NCBI GenBank assembly: GCA_949290575.1
Contig: CASESJ010000002.1
Location: forward strand, 1 to 64,000
Length of the DNA: 64,000 bases
Direction: 5' to 3'
Origin: an uncultured Clostridia bacterium
Lineage (GTDB): Bacteria; Bacillota; Clostridia; Christensenellales; Borkfalkiaceae
Shown here piece after piece: positions 36,947 to 46,800 of this stretch. Under the pieces are notes generated by a model. It did no database searches, was not told the origin of the DNA, and worked only from the letters and a program-made list of their open reading frames with translations. Positions within the stretch are counted from its first letter, which is position 1. The number at the start of each line of letters is the position of its first letter. Made by a program: the position numbers and the translations under genes.

Positions 36947-36975
36947 TTTACATAGCCGCCAAAATATAGTACAAT
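36947..36975 (+). promoter_or_regulatory. sigA promoter of secA-prfB
   Basis: TTTACA (36947-36952), 17 bases and TACAAT (36970-36975). The leader of about 55 bases carries alternating GC-rich sequence (GCGCGCACGCGCGC-like) before AAGGAAGG. Confidence 0.72.
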
Positions 36976-37037
36976 AGTAAACGGACAAAAACGCACAACC
37001 GATGCGCGCACGCGCGCATTGCGCATAAAGGAAGGTT

Positions 37038-39950
37038 ATGGGACTTTTTAAATTCATAGCAAACGCCGACAGCCGCAGGGCGTTGAGAAAGCTTAACAGA
37101 CAGGCAGAGCGCGTTGAGGCGCTCGAACCCAAGTACGCGACTATGAGCGACGAGGAGCTCAAGGGACAGACCGCAATATTCAAAAAGCGTCTCGCCGACG
37201 GCGAAACGCTGGACGATATTCTGTACGACGCGTTCGCCGCTTTAAGAGAGGCGAGCTGGCGAGTGCTCAAGATGAAGCACTTCCACGTTCAGATAATCGG
37301 CGGTATCTGCCTTCACCAGGGTCGTATAGCCGAGATGAGAACGGGCGAAGGCAAGACGCTCGTTTCCACGCTGCCCGCATATCTCAACGCGCTCACCGGC
37401 AAGGGCGTGCACATAGTCACCGTCAACGACTACCTCGCCCGCCGCGACGCCGAATGGATGGGCAAGGTGCATAAATTCATGGGGCTTACCTGCGGCGTAG
37501 TCGTTCCCGGAATGGACGACAATCAGAAAAAGGAAGCCTATAAGTGCGATATAATTTACGCAACCAACAACGAACTCGGTTTCGATTATCTGAGGGATAA
37601 CCTCAAGACGTCGATATCCGCAATGGTTCAGCGCGAGCTCAACTATTGCATAATCGACGAAATCGACAGCATTCTCATAGACGAAGCGCGTACGCCCCTC
37701 ATAATTTCGGGCAAGGGCGGCGAGAGCTCGCAGCTCTACGTCGACGTGGACAGATTTGTAAGAAATCTTCACGGCGGTTTCGACGACGATAAAAAGGCGG
37801 CTGAAATGCGCGTTCCCGTGCGCAAGAAGAAGGGTCAGACGCTCACTGAGGAAGAGGAGGCAGTCAACAGCCAGCTCGAGGCAATCCGCCGCGACATGGA
37901 AAATTGGGACTACATCATAGACCGCAAGGATAAGTCCGTAACCATAACCGAAAAGGGTGCGGAAAAGGCAGAAAAATTCTTCGGCATAAAGAACCTCGGC
38001 GATATCGAAAACGCCGACCTCAACCACCATATACAGCAGGCTCTCAAGGCGCACGAACTCTTCGCCCGCGACGAAAACTATATCGTCACCGAGGACGGCG
38101 AGATTATGATTGTCGACGAGTTTACGGGTCGTCTCATGGTGGGCAGACGCTATTCCGACGGACTTCATCAGGCGATAGAGGCAAAGGAAAAGGTCAAGAT
38201 AAGGGAGGAAAACAAGACGCATGCAACCGTCACCTTCCAGAACTATTTCCGCCTTTACAACAAACTTTCGGGCATGACGGGTACGGCAAAGACGGAGGAG
38301 GCGGAATTCCGCACCATCTATTCTCTGGACGTCGTCTGCATACCCACAAACAATCCCGTTCAGCGTATCGACTATCCCGATAAGATATTCTCCACCGTCG
38401 AGGGCAAGAAGAAAGCCATCGTCGAAGAGGTTATAGAGCGTCACCAGAACGGTCAGCCCATTCTTATAGGTACGATAACGGTAGACAAGTCGGAAGAAAT
38501 TTCCCGACTTCTCCGCCGCAACGGCATAAAGCACAACATACTCAACGCAAAGAACCACGCGCGCGAGGCAGAGATTGTCGCGCAGGCGGGCAGGTTCGGC
38601 GCGGTCACAATAGCAACCAACATGGCAGGTCGAGGCACGGATATTCTGCTCGGCGGCAACCCCGAATACCTTGCCAAAAAGCGCATGAGGGAAGAGGGCT
38701 ACGACCATGACATGATAGAGGTCGCCATCTCCTATGCCGACAGAGAGTTCACCGAAGAGGAGACGGTTGCGAGAAAGAGATACGACGAGCTGTACAGAAT
38801 GTACAAAGCCGAAACGGACGAGGAGAAGAAAAAGGTGCTCGCGGCGGGCGGACTGTGCATAATCGGTACGGAGCGTCACGAATCGCGCCGCATAGACAAT
38901 CAGCTGCGCGGACGTTCGGGTCGTCAGGGCGACCCCGGCGCGTCGGTGTTCTTCATCTCTCTCGAGGACGACCTTGCAAAGCGTTTCTGCGGCGACAAGG
39001 TAAAGGCACTGTATTCCTCGCTCATAGACGATGACGAGTGTCTGCAGTCGCGTCTGCTTTCGCGCTCTATCGAGAACGCGCAGATGGCAATCGAGGGCAG
39101 AAACTTTGGCGCGAGAAAGCATACCCTTCAGTACGACGAAGTCATGAACGAACAGCGCAAGCTCATCTATTCCGAAAGGCTCAACGTGCTGCGCGGCGGC
39201 GACGTGCACGACCAGATGCTCAAATATATCCCCGACTATGTCGCAAAGATTGTCGGCGAGACGGTAAATACCGACGCAATGCCCGAAAAGTGGGACGAGG
39301 ACGCGCTCAATGCCGCTCTCGAGCAGAAAGTCTACCCCGAGGAGTGCACATTCACCATAACGCGCGAAATGCTCGAAAGATGGGACTATGAATATGCAAT
39401 CGAAAAGATTTCAAAAGAGGTTCAGAAAGCTTACGATCAGAAGATAGAAAACATTTCCAAAGAGACGCGCGGTCAGGTCGACTACAGACAGGTCGAGCGC
39501 AACGAACTTCTGCGCGCCGTCGACAGAAACTGGATTGACCATATAGACGCAATGGACCAGCTGCGCAAGGGCATAGGTCTGCGCGGCTACGCCCAGCAGG
39601 ACCCTGTAATCGCATACAAGCAGGAGGGTCACGAGATGTTCGAGGAGATGATAGACCGCATTCAGACGACTACCATATCCCGTCTGCTCAAGGGCAAGAT
39701 AGTTCGCGTTCAGCCCGCGCCCAGACCCGTGCGCACCGCCCAGCCTTCGGCAAAAGCACCCGCTGCAAACGGCGGCAATGCTGCAAACGCAGGAGCGAAT
39801 GCGTCCGGCGCGCCTCAGGGCGTGCGTCCCGTTCAGCCCCCCGTTGCGCCGCTCAGCAATCAGGCTGCGCCCTTCGGCGCGCCCGACGCACAGGGCAACT
39901 TCGTGCCCAAGGAGCTGAAAATTCACAGACCCAAAAAGCAGGACAAATAA
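37038..39950 (+). CDS. secA: Protein translocase ATPase SecA
   Basis: SecA drives preproteins through SecYEG. The 970-residue protein has Walker A in MRTGEGKTL, DEID for Walker B, the IIDEIDSILIDEARTPLIIS block, the NMAGRGTDI block and LRGRSGRQGDPG. It is longer than Bacillus SecA, partly by an insertion of charged residues near 250-285. The usual C-terminal Zn-binding CxCxSG...CH tail is absent; instead the last 70 residues are rich in Ala/Pro/Asn and end in KKQDK. AAGGAAGG precedes the ATG. prfB follows after 22 bases, a classic Firmicutes arrangement. Confidence 0.96.
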   Translation: MGLFKFIANADSRRALRKLNRQAERVEALEPKYATMSDEELKGQTAIFKKRLADGETLDDILYDAFAALREASWRVLKMKHFHVQIIGGICLHQGRIAEMRTGEGKTLVSTLPAYLNALTGKGVHIVTVNDYLARRDAEWMGKVHKFMGLTCGVVVPGMDDNQKKEAYKCDIIYATNNELGFDYLRDNLKTSISAMVQRELNYCIIDEIDSILIDEARTPLIISGKGGESSQLYVDVDRFVRNLHGGFDDDKKAAEMRVPVRKKKGQTLTEEEEAVNSQLEAIRRDMENWDYIIDRKDKSVTITEKGAEKAEKFFGIKNLGDIENADLNHHIQQALKAHELFARDENYIVTEDGEIMIVDEFTGRLMVGRRYSDGLHQAIEAKEKVKIREENKTHATVTFQNYFRLYNKLSGMTGTAKTEEAEFRTIYSLDVVCIPTNNPVQRIDYPDKIFSTVEGKKKAIVEEVIERHQNGQPILIGTITVDKSEEISRLLRRNGIKHNILNAKNHAREAEIVAQAGRFGAVTIATNMAGRGTDILLGGNPEYLAKKRMREEGYDHDMIEVAISYADREFTEEETVARKRYDELYRMYKAETDEEKKKVLAAGGLCIIGTERHESRRIDNQLRGRSGRQGDPGASVFFISLEDDLAKRFCGDKVKALYSSLIDDDECLQSRLLSRSIENAQMAIEGRNFGARKHTLQYDEVMNEQRKLIYSERLNVLRGGDVHDQMLKYIPDYVAKIVGETVNTDAMPEKWDEDALNAALEQKVYPEECTFTITREMLERWDYEYAIEKISKEVQKAYDQKIENISKETRGQVDYRQVERNELLRAVDRNWIDHIDAMDQLRKGIGLRGYAQQDPVIAYKQEGHEMFEEMIDRIQTTTISRLLKGKIVRVQPAPRPVRTAQPSAKAPAANGGNAANAGANASGAPQGVRPVQPPVAPLSNQAAPFGAPDAQGNFVPKELKIHRPKKQDK

Positions 39951-39972
39951 TAGATTTTTTGACGGAAATAAG

Positions 39973-41073
39973 ATGTTTAAAGCAGACGATTACAGATTAA
40001 GATTAAAGGCGTTGCAGGACACCCTCGCAGAGGCAAAGTACGCGCTCGATATCGACAATCTCGACGAAAAGCTCGCCTCGCTCAAGGCGGAGCAGGAACT
40101 GCCCGAAGTATGGCAGGACCTTGAGAGGTCCAAAAAAGTGGGCAGAGAGATTTCGGCGATAGAGAGCAAGATGGCTGCATACGAAAAGGGTTACAATGCA
40201 ATCGAGGAGGCAAAGACGTTCATCGACCTCATAGAGGAAGCTGACGACGAAAGCCTCATACCCGAGCTCGAGACAATGATTAAGGCGGCGGAGGACGACA
40301 TAGAGGATATGCGCATCCGCGCGCTTTTAAAGGGCAAGTATGACGCAAACAACGCCATGCTCAACCTTCACGCGGGCGCGGGCGGCACGGAGGCGTGCGA
40401 CTGGACGCAGATGCTGTACAGAATGTACTGTCGCTACTGTGAGGCGCAGGGTTTCAAAGTTACCGAACTCGACCTCGAAAACGGCGACGAAGCGGGCATA
40501 AAGTCGGTTTCGTTCAAGGTAGAGGGCGAAAACGCCTACGGCTTTTTAAAGGCGGAAAAGGGCGTGCACAGGCTCGTGCGCATATCGCCTTTCGACGCAA
40601 ATAAGCGCAGACACACATCCTTTGCCTCGCTCGAGGTAATGCCCGAAGTCGACGACGAGGGCGAAGTGCAGATACGCGACGAGGATATACGTATCGACGT
40701 GTACCGCTCGTCGGGCGCGGGCGGACAGAAGGTCAACAAGACCGAAACCGCCATAAGAATAACTCACTTCCCTACGGGCATAGTCGTCACCTGTCAGAAC
40801 GAGCGCAGCCAGCTGCAGAACAAGGAGATGGCGTTCAGATATCTCCGTGCAAAGCTGGTTGAAAGACAGATTGCCGAGAGGGAAGCGGCTGACGCCGAGC
40901 TCAAAGGCGAAATAAAGAAGATTGAATGGGGCAGCCAGATACGTTCATACGTGTTCTGCCCTTACACCCTTGTAAAGGACCACCGTACAGGCTACGAAAA
41001 CACAAACATACAGGCAGTCATGGACGGCGACATACAGGGCTTTATCATTGACTATCTTAAAAAGACCGTATGA
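39973..41073 (+). CDS. prfB: Peptide chain release factor 2, without programmed frameshift
   Basis: RF2 ends translation at UGA and UAA. The 366-residue protein has the stop-codon tripeptide SPF (VRISPFDANKRRHTSF) and the catalytic GGQ (SSGAGGQKVNKTE). The gene is one open frame from ATG 39973, so the autoregulatory +1 frameshift with an in-frame UGA near codon 25 found in most bacteria is missing. The ribosome site is poor (GGAAATAAG), which fits translation coupled to secA. Confidence 0.95.
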   Translation: MFKADDYRLRLKALQDTLAEAKYALDIDNLDEKLASLKAEQELPEVWQDLERSKKVGREISAIESKMAAYEKGYNAIEEAKTFIDLIEEADDESLIPELETMIKAAEDDIEDMRIRALLKGKYDANNAMLNLHAGAGGTEACDWTQMLYRMYCRYCEAQGFKVTELDLENGDEAGIKSVSFKVEGENAYGFLKAEKGVHRLVRISPFDANKRRHTSFASLEVMPEVDDEGEVQIRDEDIRIDVYRSSGAGGQKVNKTETAIRITHFPTGIVVTCQNERSQLQNKEMAFRYLRAKLVERQIAEREAADAELKGEIKKIEWGSQIRSYVFCPYTLVKDHRTGYENTNIQAVMDGDIQGFIIDYLKKTV

Positions 41074-41092
41074 TACGGGAGGAGATATAAAT

Positions 41093-41617
41093 ATGTCGAA
41101 AAATGTCAATACGCAACCCGAACAGATTGAAGTAGTTTCCATGCAGGAAGCGGCTGAAGAATTTGGCAAAAGACTTGTAAAGCTCTACAAAGCCGAATAT
41201 TTTGTGCGCGAAGGCAAGCAGTTGCGCGAACACCTCATCGAGGTGGGCGTTGAAGCGGGCGCATGCCTTTCGAGCATAGCGAGCCTTGCCGACAAGAATT
41301 CCAAGCTCGAGGCGGCAAACAGAGCGATAACGCTCTTCAACTCGGTTGCATACACGGCAAACGTAATGCTCATGACAGAGCTCTACACCAGAAAGCAGGT
41401 AGCTCCCGTCATAGGATATGCTCAGTGCATAATAAAGGCTCTTGCGGAGCTTGTGGCATCCGTACCCGAAGCTCACAGAGTAATCAGGGTAAAGACGCCT
41501 ATAGGCGTAACGGACGCAACGGACGGCGACTATGCATTCCCCGCGTACATATCCGCACCCCAGAGCTATTCCGAATATGTAGATACGGACGGCGAAGGTC
41601 TCAACGACGCTGTCTGA
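41093..41617 (+). CDS. Helical protein, possible four-helix-bundle (S23/IVP-like)
   Basis: I am not certain of the family. The 174-residue protein has four helices in residues 15-125 (for example LREHLIEVGVEAGACLSSI, then AANRAITLFNSVAYTANVM) with spacing that recalls four-helix-bundle proteins of the 23S-rRNA intervening-sequence (IVP/S23) group. The C-terminal 45 residues are different. GGGAGGAG lies 8 bases before ATG 41093, 17 bases after prfB, so it belongs to the secA-prfB operon. Its place among translation genes fits an RNA-related role, but that is inference. Confidence 0.55.
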   Translation: MSKNVNTQPEQIEVVSMQEAAEEFGKRLVKLYKAEYFVREGKQLREHLIEVGVEAGACLSSIASLADKNSKLEAANRAITLFNSVAYTANVMLMTELYTRKQVAPVIGYAQCIIKALAELVASVPEAHRVIRVKTPIGVTDATDGDYAFPAYISAPQSYSEYVDTDGEGLNDAV

Positions 41618-41671
41618 CAGCATAAATAAAGCTTTAAAGCGGCGCAAAATACTTGTGCCGCCTGTATAACT

Positions 41672-42709
41672 ATGTGCCTTAAAGATACAAACACCACAAA
41701 AAGTCAGCCTGTCATACTCGGAATAGAGAGCAGTTGCGACGAAACTGCCTGCGCAGTCATATGCGGCAGAAAGCTTTTGTCCAACCAGATAATCTCATCT
41801 GCGTCGGAGCAGGCAAAATACGGCGGCGTAGTGCCCGAAATAGCCTCGCGCATGCACATTGAGGCTGTCGACGAGGTTGCAGCCCGCGCCCTCGCTGAGG
41901 CTGAAATCACAGTAAAGGACATAGACGCCGTAGCTGTGACGTACGGCGCGGGACTTTTAGGCGCGCTGCTTGTGGGGTTATCTTTTGCAAAAGGGCTTGC
42001 CTATTCTCTCGGCGTGCCCCTGATTGCGGTAAATCACATACGCGGACACCTCGCGGCGGCATATCTCGACGCGCCCGAACTCGAGCCGCCATTTGTAACG
42101 CTGCTTGCAAGCGGAGGGCACACGGCGATACTTCACACAAAGGACTATCTCAACTTCGAGGTGCTCGCCTCTACTCTGGACGACGCCGCAGGCGAAGCGT
42201 TCGATAAATGCGCGCGCGTTTTAGGACTTCCTTACCCCGGAGGTCCGAATATCGAAAGGCTTGCGCTCGAGGGCAAAGAGGGCGTAAAACTTCCCTCCGC
42301 GCTCGTAAAGCATTCCGAGCGCACGGCGTTTTCATACAGCGGTCTCAAGACTGCGGTAATCAATTACTGCCACACGGCGGAGCAGCGCGGCGAGGCTTAC
42401 AGCAAGGCGGACGTTGCCTATGCTTTTCAGTGCGCGGCAATCGACCCGCTCGTCGAAAAGACGGTTGAATACGCGCTCTCGCTCGGCGTTGATTGCGTGA
42501 CTGCGGGCGGCGGAGTGATTGCCAACGGCTATCTTCGTAAAAAGCTCGCCTCCGCGTGCGAAAGAGCGCATTTAAAGCTCGTCCTGCCCGAAAAGAAGTA
42601 CTGCACCGACAACGCGGCAATGATAGCCGCCGAGGGCTTAAATCAGTACCGCGCGGGCAACTTTGCCTCTATGGATATAAACGCCTGCGCCGCAATACCT
42701 TTAAAATAA
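41672..42709 (+). CDS. tsaD: tRNA threonylcarbamoyladenosine transferase TsaD
   Basis: TsaD transfers the threonylcarbamoyl group to A37 of ANN-decoding tRNAs. The 345-residue ASKHA-fold protein has GIESSCDETA, the metal site HIRGHL, the LASGGHT block and DDAAGEAFDK, SYSGLK and GGGVIANG. No ribosome binding site is visible before the ATG; 54 bases separate it from the preceding gene. Partners TsaB, TsaE and TsaC are not in the window. Confidence 0.96.
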   Translation: MCLKDTNTTKSQPVILGIESSCDETACAVICGRKLLSNQIISSASEQAKYGGVVPEIASRMHIEAVDEVAARALAEAEITVKDIDAVAVTYGAGLLGALLVGLSFAKGLAYSLGVPLIAVNHIRGHLAAAYLDAPELEPPFVTLLASGGHTAILHTKDYLNFEVLASTLDDAAGEAFDKCARVLGLPYPGGPNIERLALEGKEGVKLPSALVKHSERTAFSYSGLKTAVINYCHTAEQRGEAYSKADVAYAFQCAAIDPLVEKTVEYALSLGVDCVTAGGGVIANGYLRKKLASACERAHLKLVLPEKKYCTDNAAMIAAEGLNQYRAGNFASMDINACAAIPLK

Positions 42710-42741
42710 GTAAGATTTAATTAATTTAACAAGGAGAAGAA

Positions 42742-43302
42742 ATGAAAAAGAAAATTTTTGTTGTGCTGTCGGCGATAATAGCTTGCGTTGCATTTATTTT
42801 TGCTTTTGGCGGCTGTTCTACTGACGGAAACGATGAAACAGAAAAGAATAACTATGCAGAAACTGTGCTTGTGCCTTATGATGAAGGTCCAAGTATTGGA
42901 ATGGTTTATACTTTTGTTTCTAGGAATGGTGAATATGTGATTGACTGTAATGATAAGAGTTATACAATAGCTGATTTAACAGGTCAATCAATGCCATATA
43001 ATAATTATGCGACATTTACTTTTTCATGGAAGACGAGTAATTACAAAATTAAAAAGGTTGAATTTGATATTTCAGCACAAGATACATTAAATACAACAAT
43101 TTATGTGTTTGACGACTACTCACAAAATGTAAATCTTACAGCAGGCAAGTCAATTCACGTTGCAATAGATTGTGATGTATCATATAGCTCATATCCCTTG
43201 GTAATAAGTAATAATAAGGGTACAAACGGATACTTTAATGGAAGTTATTGCACAGCAAGATGGAAATTAAGTAATTTATTCATAACAGCTGAAAAAGTAT
43301 AA
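42742..43302 (+). CDS. Small AT-rich lipoprotein gene, unknown function
   Basis: The 186-residue precursor has a lipoprotein signal ending FGGC, then a mature part of about 160 residues rich in Tyr, Thr, Asn and Ser that should form a beta sandwich. Base composition is close to one third GC, far below the genes on either side, and codon choice differs (ATA, TTA, AAT common). This suggests recent transfer. AAGGAG precedes the ATG, and a clean terminator follows. Confidence 0.75.
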   Translation: MKKKIFVVLSAIIACVAFIFAFGGCSTDGNDETEKNNYAETVLVPYDEGPSIGMVYTFVSRNGEYVIDCNDKSYTIADLTGQSMPYNNYATFTFSWKTSNYKIKKVEFDISAQDTLNTTIYVFDDYSQNVNLTAGKSIHVAIDCDVSYSSYPLVISNNKGTNGYFNGSYCTARWKLSNLFITAEKV

Positions 43303-43310
43303 AATTAATT

Positions 43311-43340
43311 CTCCCGACGGTTACTCGTCGGGAGTTTTTC
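43311..43340 (+). terminator. Terminator of the AT-rich lipoprotein gene
   Basis: A 9-bp perfect stem (43311-43319 with 43326-43334) and a 6-nt loop, followed by five T. Confidence 0.85.
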
Positions 43341-43537
43341 TATCATGAAACTTAGTCAATTTACAAGTGTACATTTCCTCATATGGGCATATCGGCTTGT
43401 CACACATCGTCAGAACTCAAAAAAGTGTATTGTCTGTATTTAAAAAATACAATACAGTTTGTACAATATATACAGATAATACAATAAAACAAACGATAAA
43501 ACAACTCATTTTAAAATTTTATAAAGGGTCAAATCGC
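43341..43537. other. AT-rich intergenic stretch without a supported gene
   Basis: Nothing coding is supported here. The stretch contains a TGTATTGT / ACAATACA inverted repeat (43426-43433 with 43449-43456) and many ACAATA-type short repeats. A 105-codon open frame starting at 43367 runs into the T-box and has no ribosome site. Confidence 0.6.
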
Positions 43538-43566
43538 TTTACTTTTTTTTATGTATTATATATAAT
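43538..43566 (+). promoter_or_regulatory. sigA promoter of the ileS leader
   Basis: TTTACT (43538-43543), 17 bases and TATAAT (43561-43566). Transcription would start near 43573, giving a leader of about 310 bases. Confidence 0.72.
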
Positions 43567-43599
43567 TAGTTTACAATTCAATCAAGAGGCGTTTGAAAA

Positions 43600-43856
43600 A
43601 GGACAACGTCGTGCGGTGCAGCCTTCAAGAGAGCTCGCGGTCGGTGTAAGCGGGCAGGCAAACCGTACGGATATCACCTTTTAAGCCTGCTCCCGGAAAT
43701 TTCTCTCGGTTCAGCCTTGCTGATTGCCGGAAAAGAGATAAAGTAAGGGCGCACGGAGTCGCAACCCGTCATAAATTGCGGCAAATGGTAGTTTGTTTTG
43801 GTGGTTTAAAAGCACTTTGTTTTGGTGTCCGAAATAAAGGTGCTTTATTTTTTTAT
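43600..43856 (+). promoter_or_regulatory. T-box leader (tRNA-Ile) of ileS
   Basis: Stem I is recognisable from AGAGAG (43628-43633), the GGTCGGTG distal element (43639-43646) and a specifier loop GGATATCACC in which ATC (43673-43675) is an isoleucine codon. A terminator hairpin with bulge (arms 43809-43818 and 43836-43846) and seven T ends at 43854. The normal UGGNACCGCG T-box is not present. A UGGU at 43786-43789, which would pair with the ACCA end of tRNA-Ile, lies in a CAAA...TTTG mini-stem, and a 12-base direct repeat (TTTGTTTTGGTG) surrounds the decision region. Uncharged tRNA-Ile should favour readthrough into ileS. Confidence 0.78.
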
Positions 43857-43882
43857 AAATTATTTTATTTTTGGGTGAAGAT

Positions 43883-46800
43883 ATGTACAAAAAGGTGGAT
43901 ACTTCCTTAAACTTTGTCGAAAGGGAAAAGGAAGTAATTAAATTCTGGAAAGACAACGACGTCTTTGAAAAGTCGATATCCAAAAACGAAGGCGGTGAGG
44001 AGTTCTCCTTCTACGACGGTCCTCCCACAGCCAACGGCAAGCCTCACATAGGTCATATTTTAACGCGCGTAATGAAGGATATCATTCCCCGTTACCAGAC
44101 GATGAAGGGCAAGCACGTCTTAAGAAAGGCGGGCTGGGATACTCACGGTCTGCCCGTCGAGCTGGAGGTTGAAAAGAGCCTCGGCATTGACGGCAAACAG
44201 CAGATTGAAAGCTACGGCATAGAGCCCTTTATCAAGCAATGCAAGCAGTCGGTCTGGAAATATAAGGGCGAATGGGAGAAGATGAGCGACCGCGTCGGCT
44301 ACTGGGCTGACATGGATAACCCCTACGTCACTTACGACGATAACTATATCGAGTCCGAGTGGTGGGCTCTCAAGCAAATGCACAAAAAAGGTCTCCTTTA
44401 CAAGGGACACAAAATTGTGCCCTATTGCCCCCGCTGCGGCACGGCACTTTCCTCGCACGAAGTTGCGCAGGGTTACAAGTCTGTCAAGGAAAATTCGGTA
44501 GTCGCCCGTTTCAGGGTCAGCGGCGAAGAAAACCGCTACATTCTCGCGTGGACGACTACGCCCTGGACGCTTCCCTCCAACGTCGCACTCTGCATGAACC
44601 CCGACGAGAGCTATATCGAGCTCGAGAGCGAGGGCGTCAGATATATAATGGCGGAGGCACTCGCGCATAACTTCTTCGAAGATTACAAAGTGCTCGAAAG
44701 AAAGAGCGGCAAGGAGTGGGAAGGTCTCGCCTACGAGCCCCTCTTTGAGTATACAACTCAGGAAATAAAGCGCATTTCGCCCGCGGCTGCGCCCATGAAA
44801 GCCCACTATGTCGTCTGCGACAGCTATGTAACCATGTCGGACGGCACGGGCGTAGTTCACATTGCTCCCGCATTCGGCGAGGACGACTATAAAGTCGGCA
44901 AGAGGTATTCTCTTCCCGTCGTTCAGCTCGTCAACGAGCGCGGCTGTTTCGACAGCCGTTTCCCCGAACTTGACGGCATTTTTGCAAAGAAAGCGGATAA
45001 AATGATAATAGAAATGCTCGAAGACAGCGGACTTTTGTTCAAAGTTGTGCCCTTCGAGCACGATTACCCTCATTGCTGGCGTTGCGACACGCCCCTTCTG
45101 TACTACGCGCGCTCGTCGTGGTTCATAAAGGTCACGCAGGTAAAAGAGGATATAATAGCTTCCAACCGTTCGGTGAACTGGATGCCCGAGACAATAAAAG
45201 AGGGCAGAATGGGCAACTTCCTTGAAAACGTCATCGACTGGGGGCTTTCCCGCGACAGATATTGGGGAACGCCCCTGCCCGTCTGGGTCTGCCCCGACTG
45301 CGGCGAGATAGAAGTTATCGGTTCAAAAGCCGAACTCAAGGAAAAATGCGGACTTCCCGCGGATAAGGACATAGAACTGCACCGTCCGTACCTCGACGAC
45401 CTCACCTGCACCTGTCCCAAGTGCGGCGGAAAGATGAAGAGGACGCCCGAAGTTATCGACTGCTGGTTCGACTCCGGTTCAATGCCCTTTGCGCAGTATC
45501 ACTATCCGTTTGAAAATAAGGAAGTTTTCGAGCGCACATTCCCCGCAGACTTCATTTCCGAAGCCGTCGACCAGACGCGCGGCTGGTTCTATACGCTGCT
45601 CGTAATTAATACTATACTCTTCGGCAAAGCACCCTTCAAAAACTGCATAGTTTTAGGTCACGTCAACGATAAAAACGGCATAAAGATGTCCAAACATAAG
45701 GGCAACGTGGTTGACCCCTGGTCTGTGCTCGATAAACAGGGCGCGGACGCCGTGCGCTGGTATTTCTACACATCTTCTGCGCCCTGGCTGCCTTCGAGGT
45801 TCTATGAAGACGCCGTTTCCGAAGCGCAGAGAAAGTATATCGGCACGGTCTGGAACACATACGCATTCTTCACGCTGTATGCAGAGATAGATAAGTACAA
45901 CCCCGCGGACTATAAACTGAGCGAATGCAAGCTCTCGCTTATGGATAAGTGGATACTCTCAAAGCTCAATTCGCTGATTAAGCTTGTAGACGAGCACCTT
46001 GCAGAGTATGAAATCACCGAGTCTGCGCGCGCATTGCAGGACTTTGCGGACATACTTTCCAACTGGTACGTCCGCCGCGGCAGAGAGAGATATTGGGGCA
46101 GCGAAATGACGGAGGATAAGGCGGCGGCGTATACCACGCTCTACACCGTGCTGGTTACGCTTGCAAAGCTTACCGCGCCCTATACGCCCTTCATGGCGGA
46201 GATGATGTATTCCAACCTCGTACCCGCGTTCTTCCCCGCAGAGCCCAAGTCTGTGCACCTCTGCACCTTCCCCGTAGCTCAGGAGAGCTATATAGACGGC
46301 GAACTCGAGAGGGGTATGGACGGCGTGCTCGACATAGTCGTGCTCGGCAGAGCTGCGAGAAACGCAGGCAACCTCAAGAACCGTCAGCCTCTTGCAAAGA
46401 TGGTTGTGGTCACGACGCGCGACTTCTCTCTTTCGGAAGACGAAAAGAGAATAGTTTTAGACGAACTCAACGTAAAGGAGTTTACCGTTGCGGACGACGC
46501 GACTAAGTATATAAGCTACAAGCTCAAACCTCAGCTCAAGACGCTCGGACCCAAGTACGGCAAGAAACTGGGCGCAATCTCTGCATTCCTTGCAAACTGC
46601 AACGCGGACGAAGTAGTTGCGGCTGTCAAGGACGGCGGAGCGTACGAAATAGCAGGCGAGGGCGTGTTCTTGAAGCAGGAGGACCTGCAGATATTCACGC
46701 AGTCGGCTACGGGCTATGTTGCGGCTGCGGATAAGGGCATAACCGTCGCGCTCGACACGGCACTCACCGAAGAGCTGATAGAGGAGGGCATTGAGCGCGA

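Noticed and set aside
37242-39209. 655-codon frame antisense to secA
   Set aside because: Antisense shadow; SecA motifs are on the plus strand.
43367-43684. 105-codon frame before ileS
   Set aside because: It crosses the promoter and Stem I of the T-box and has no ribosome site.
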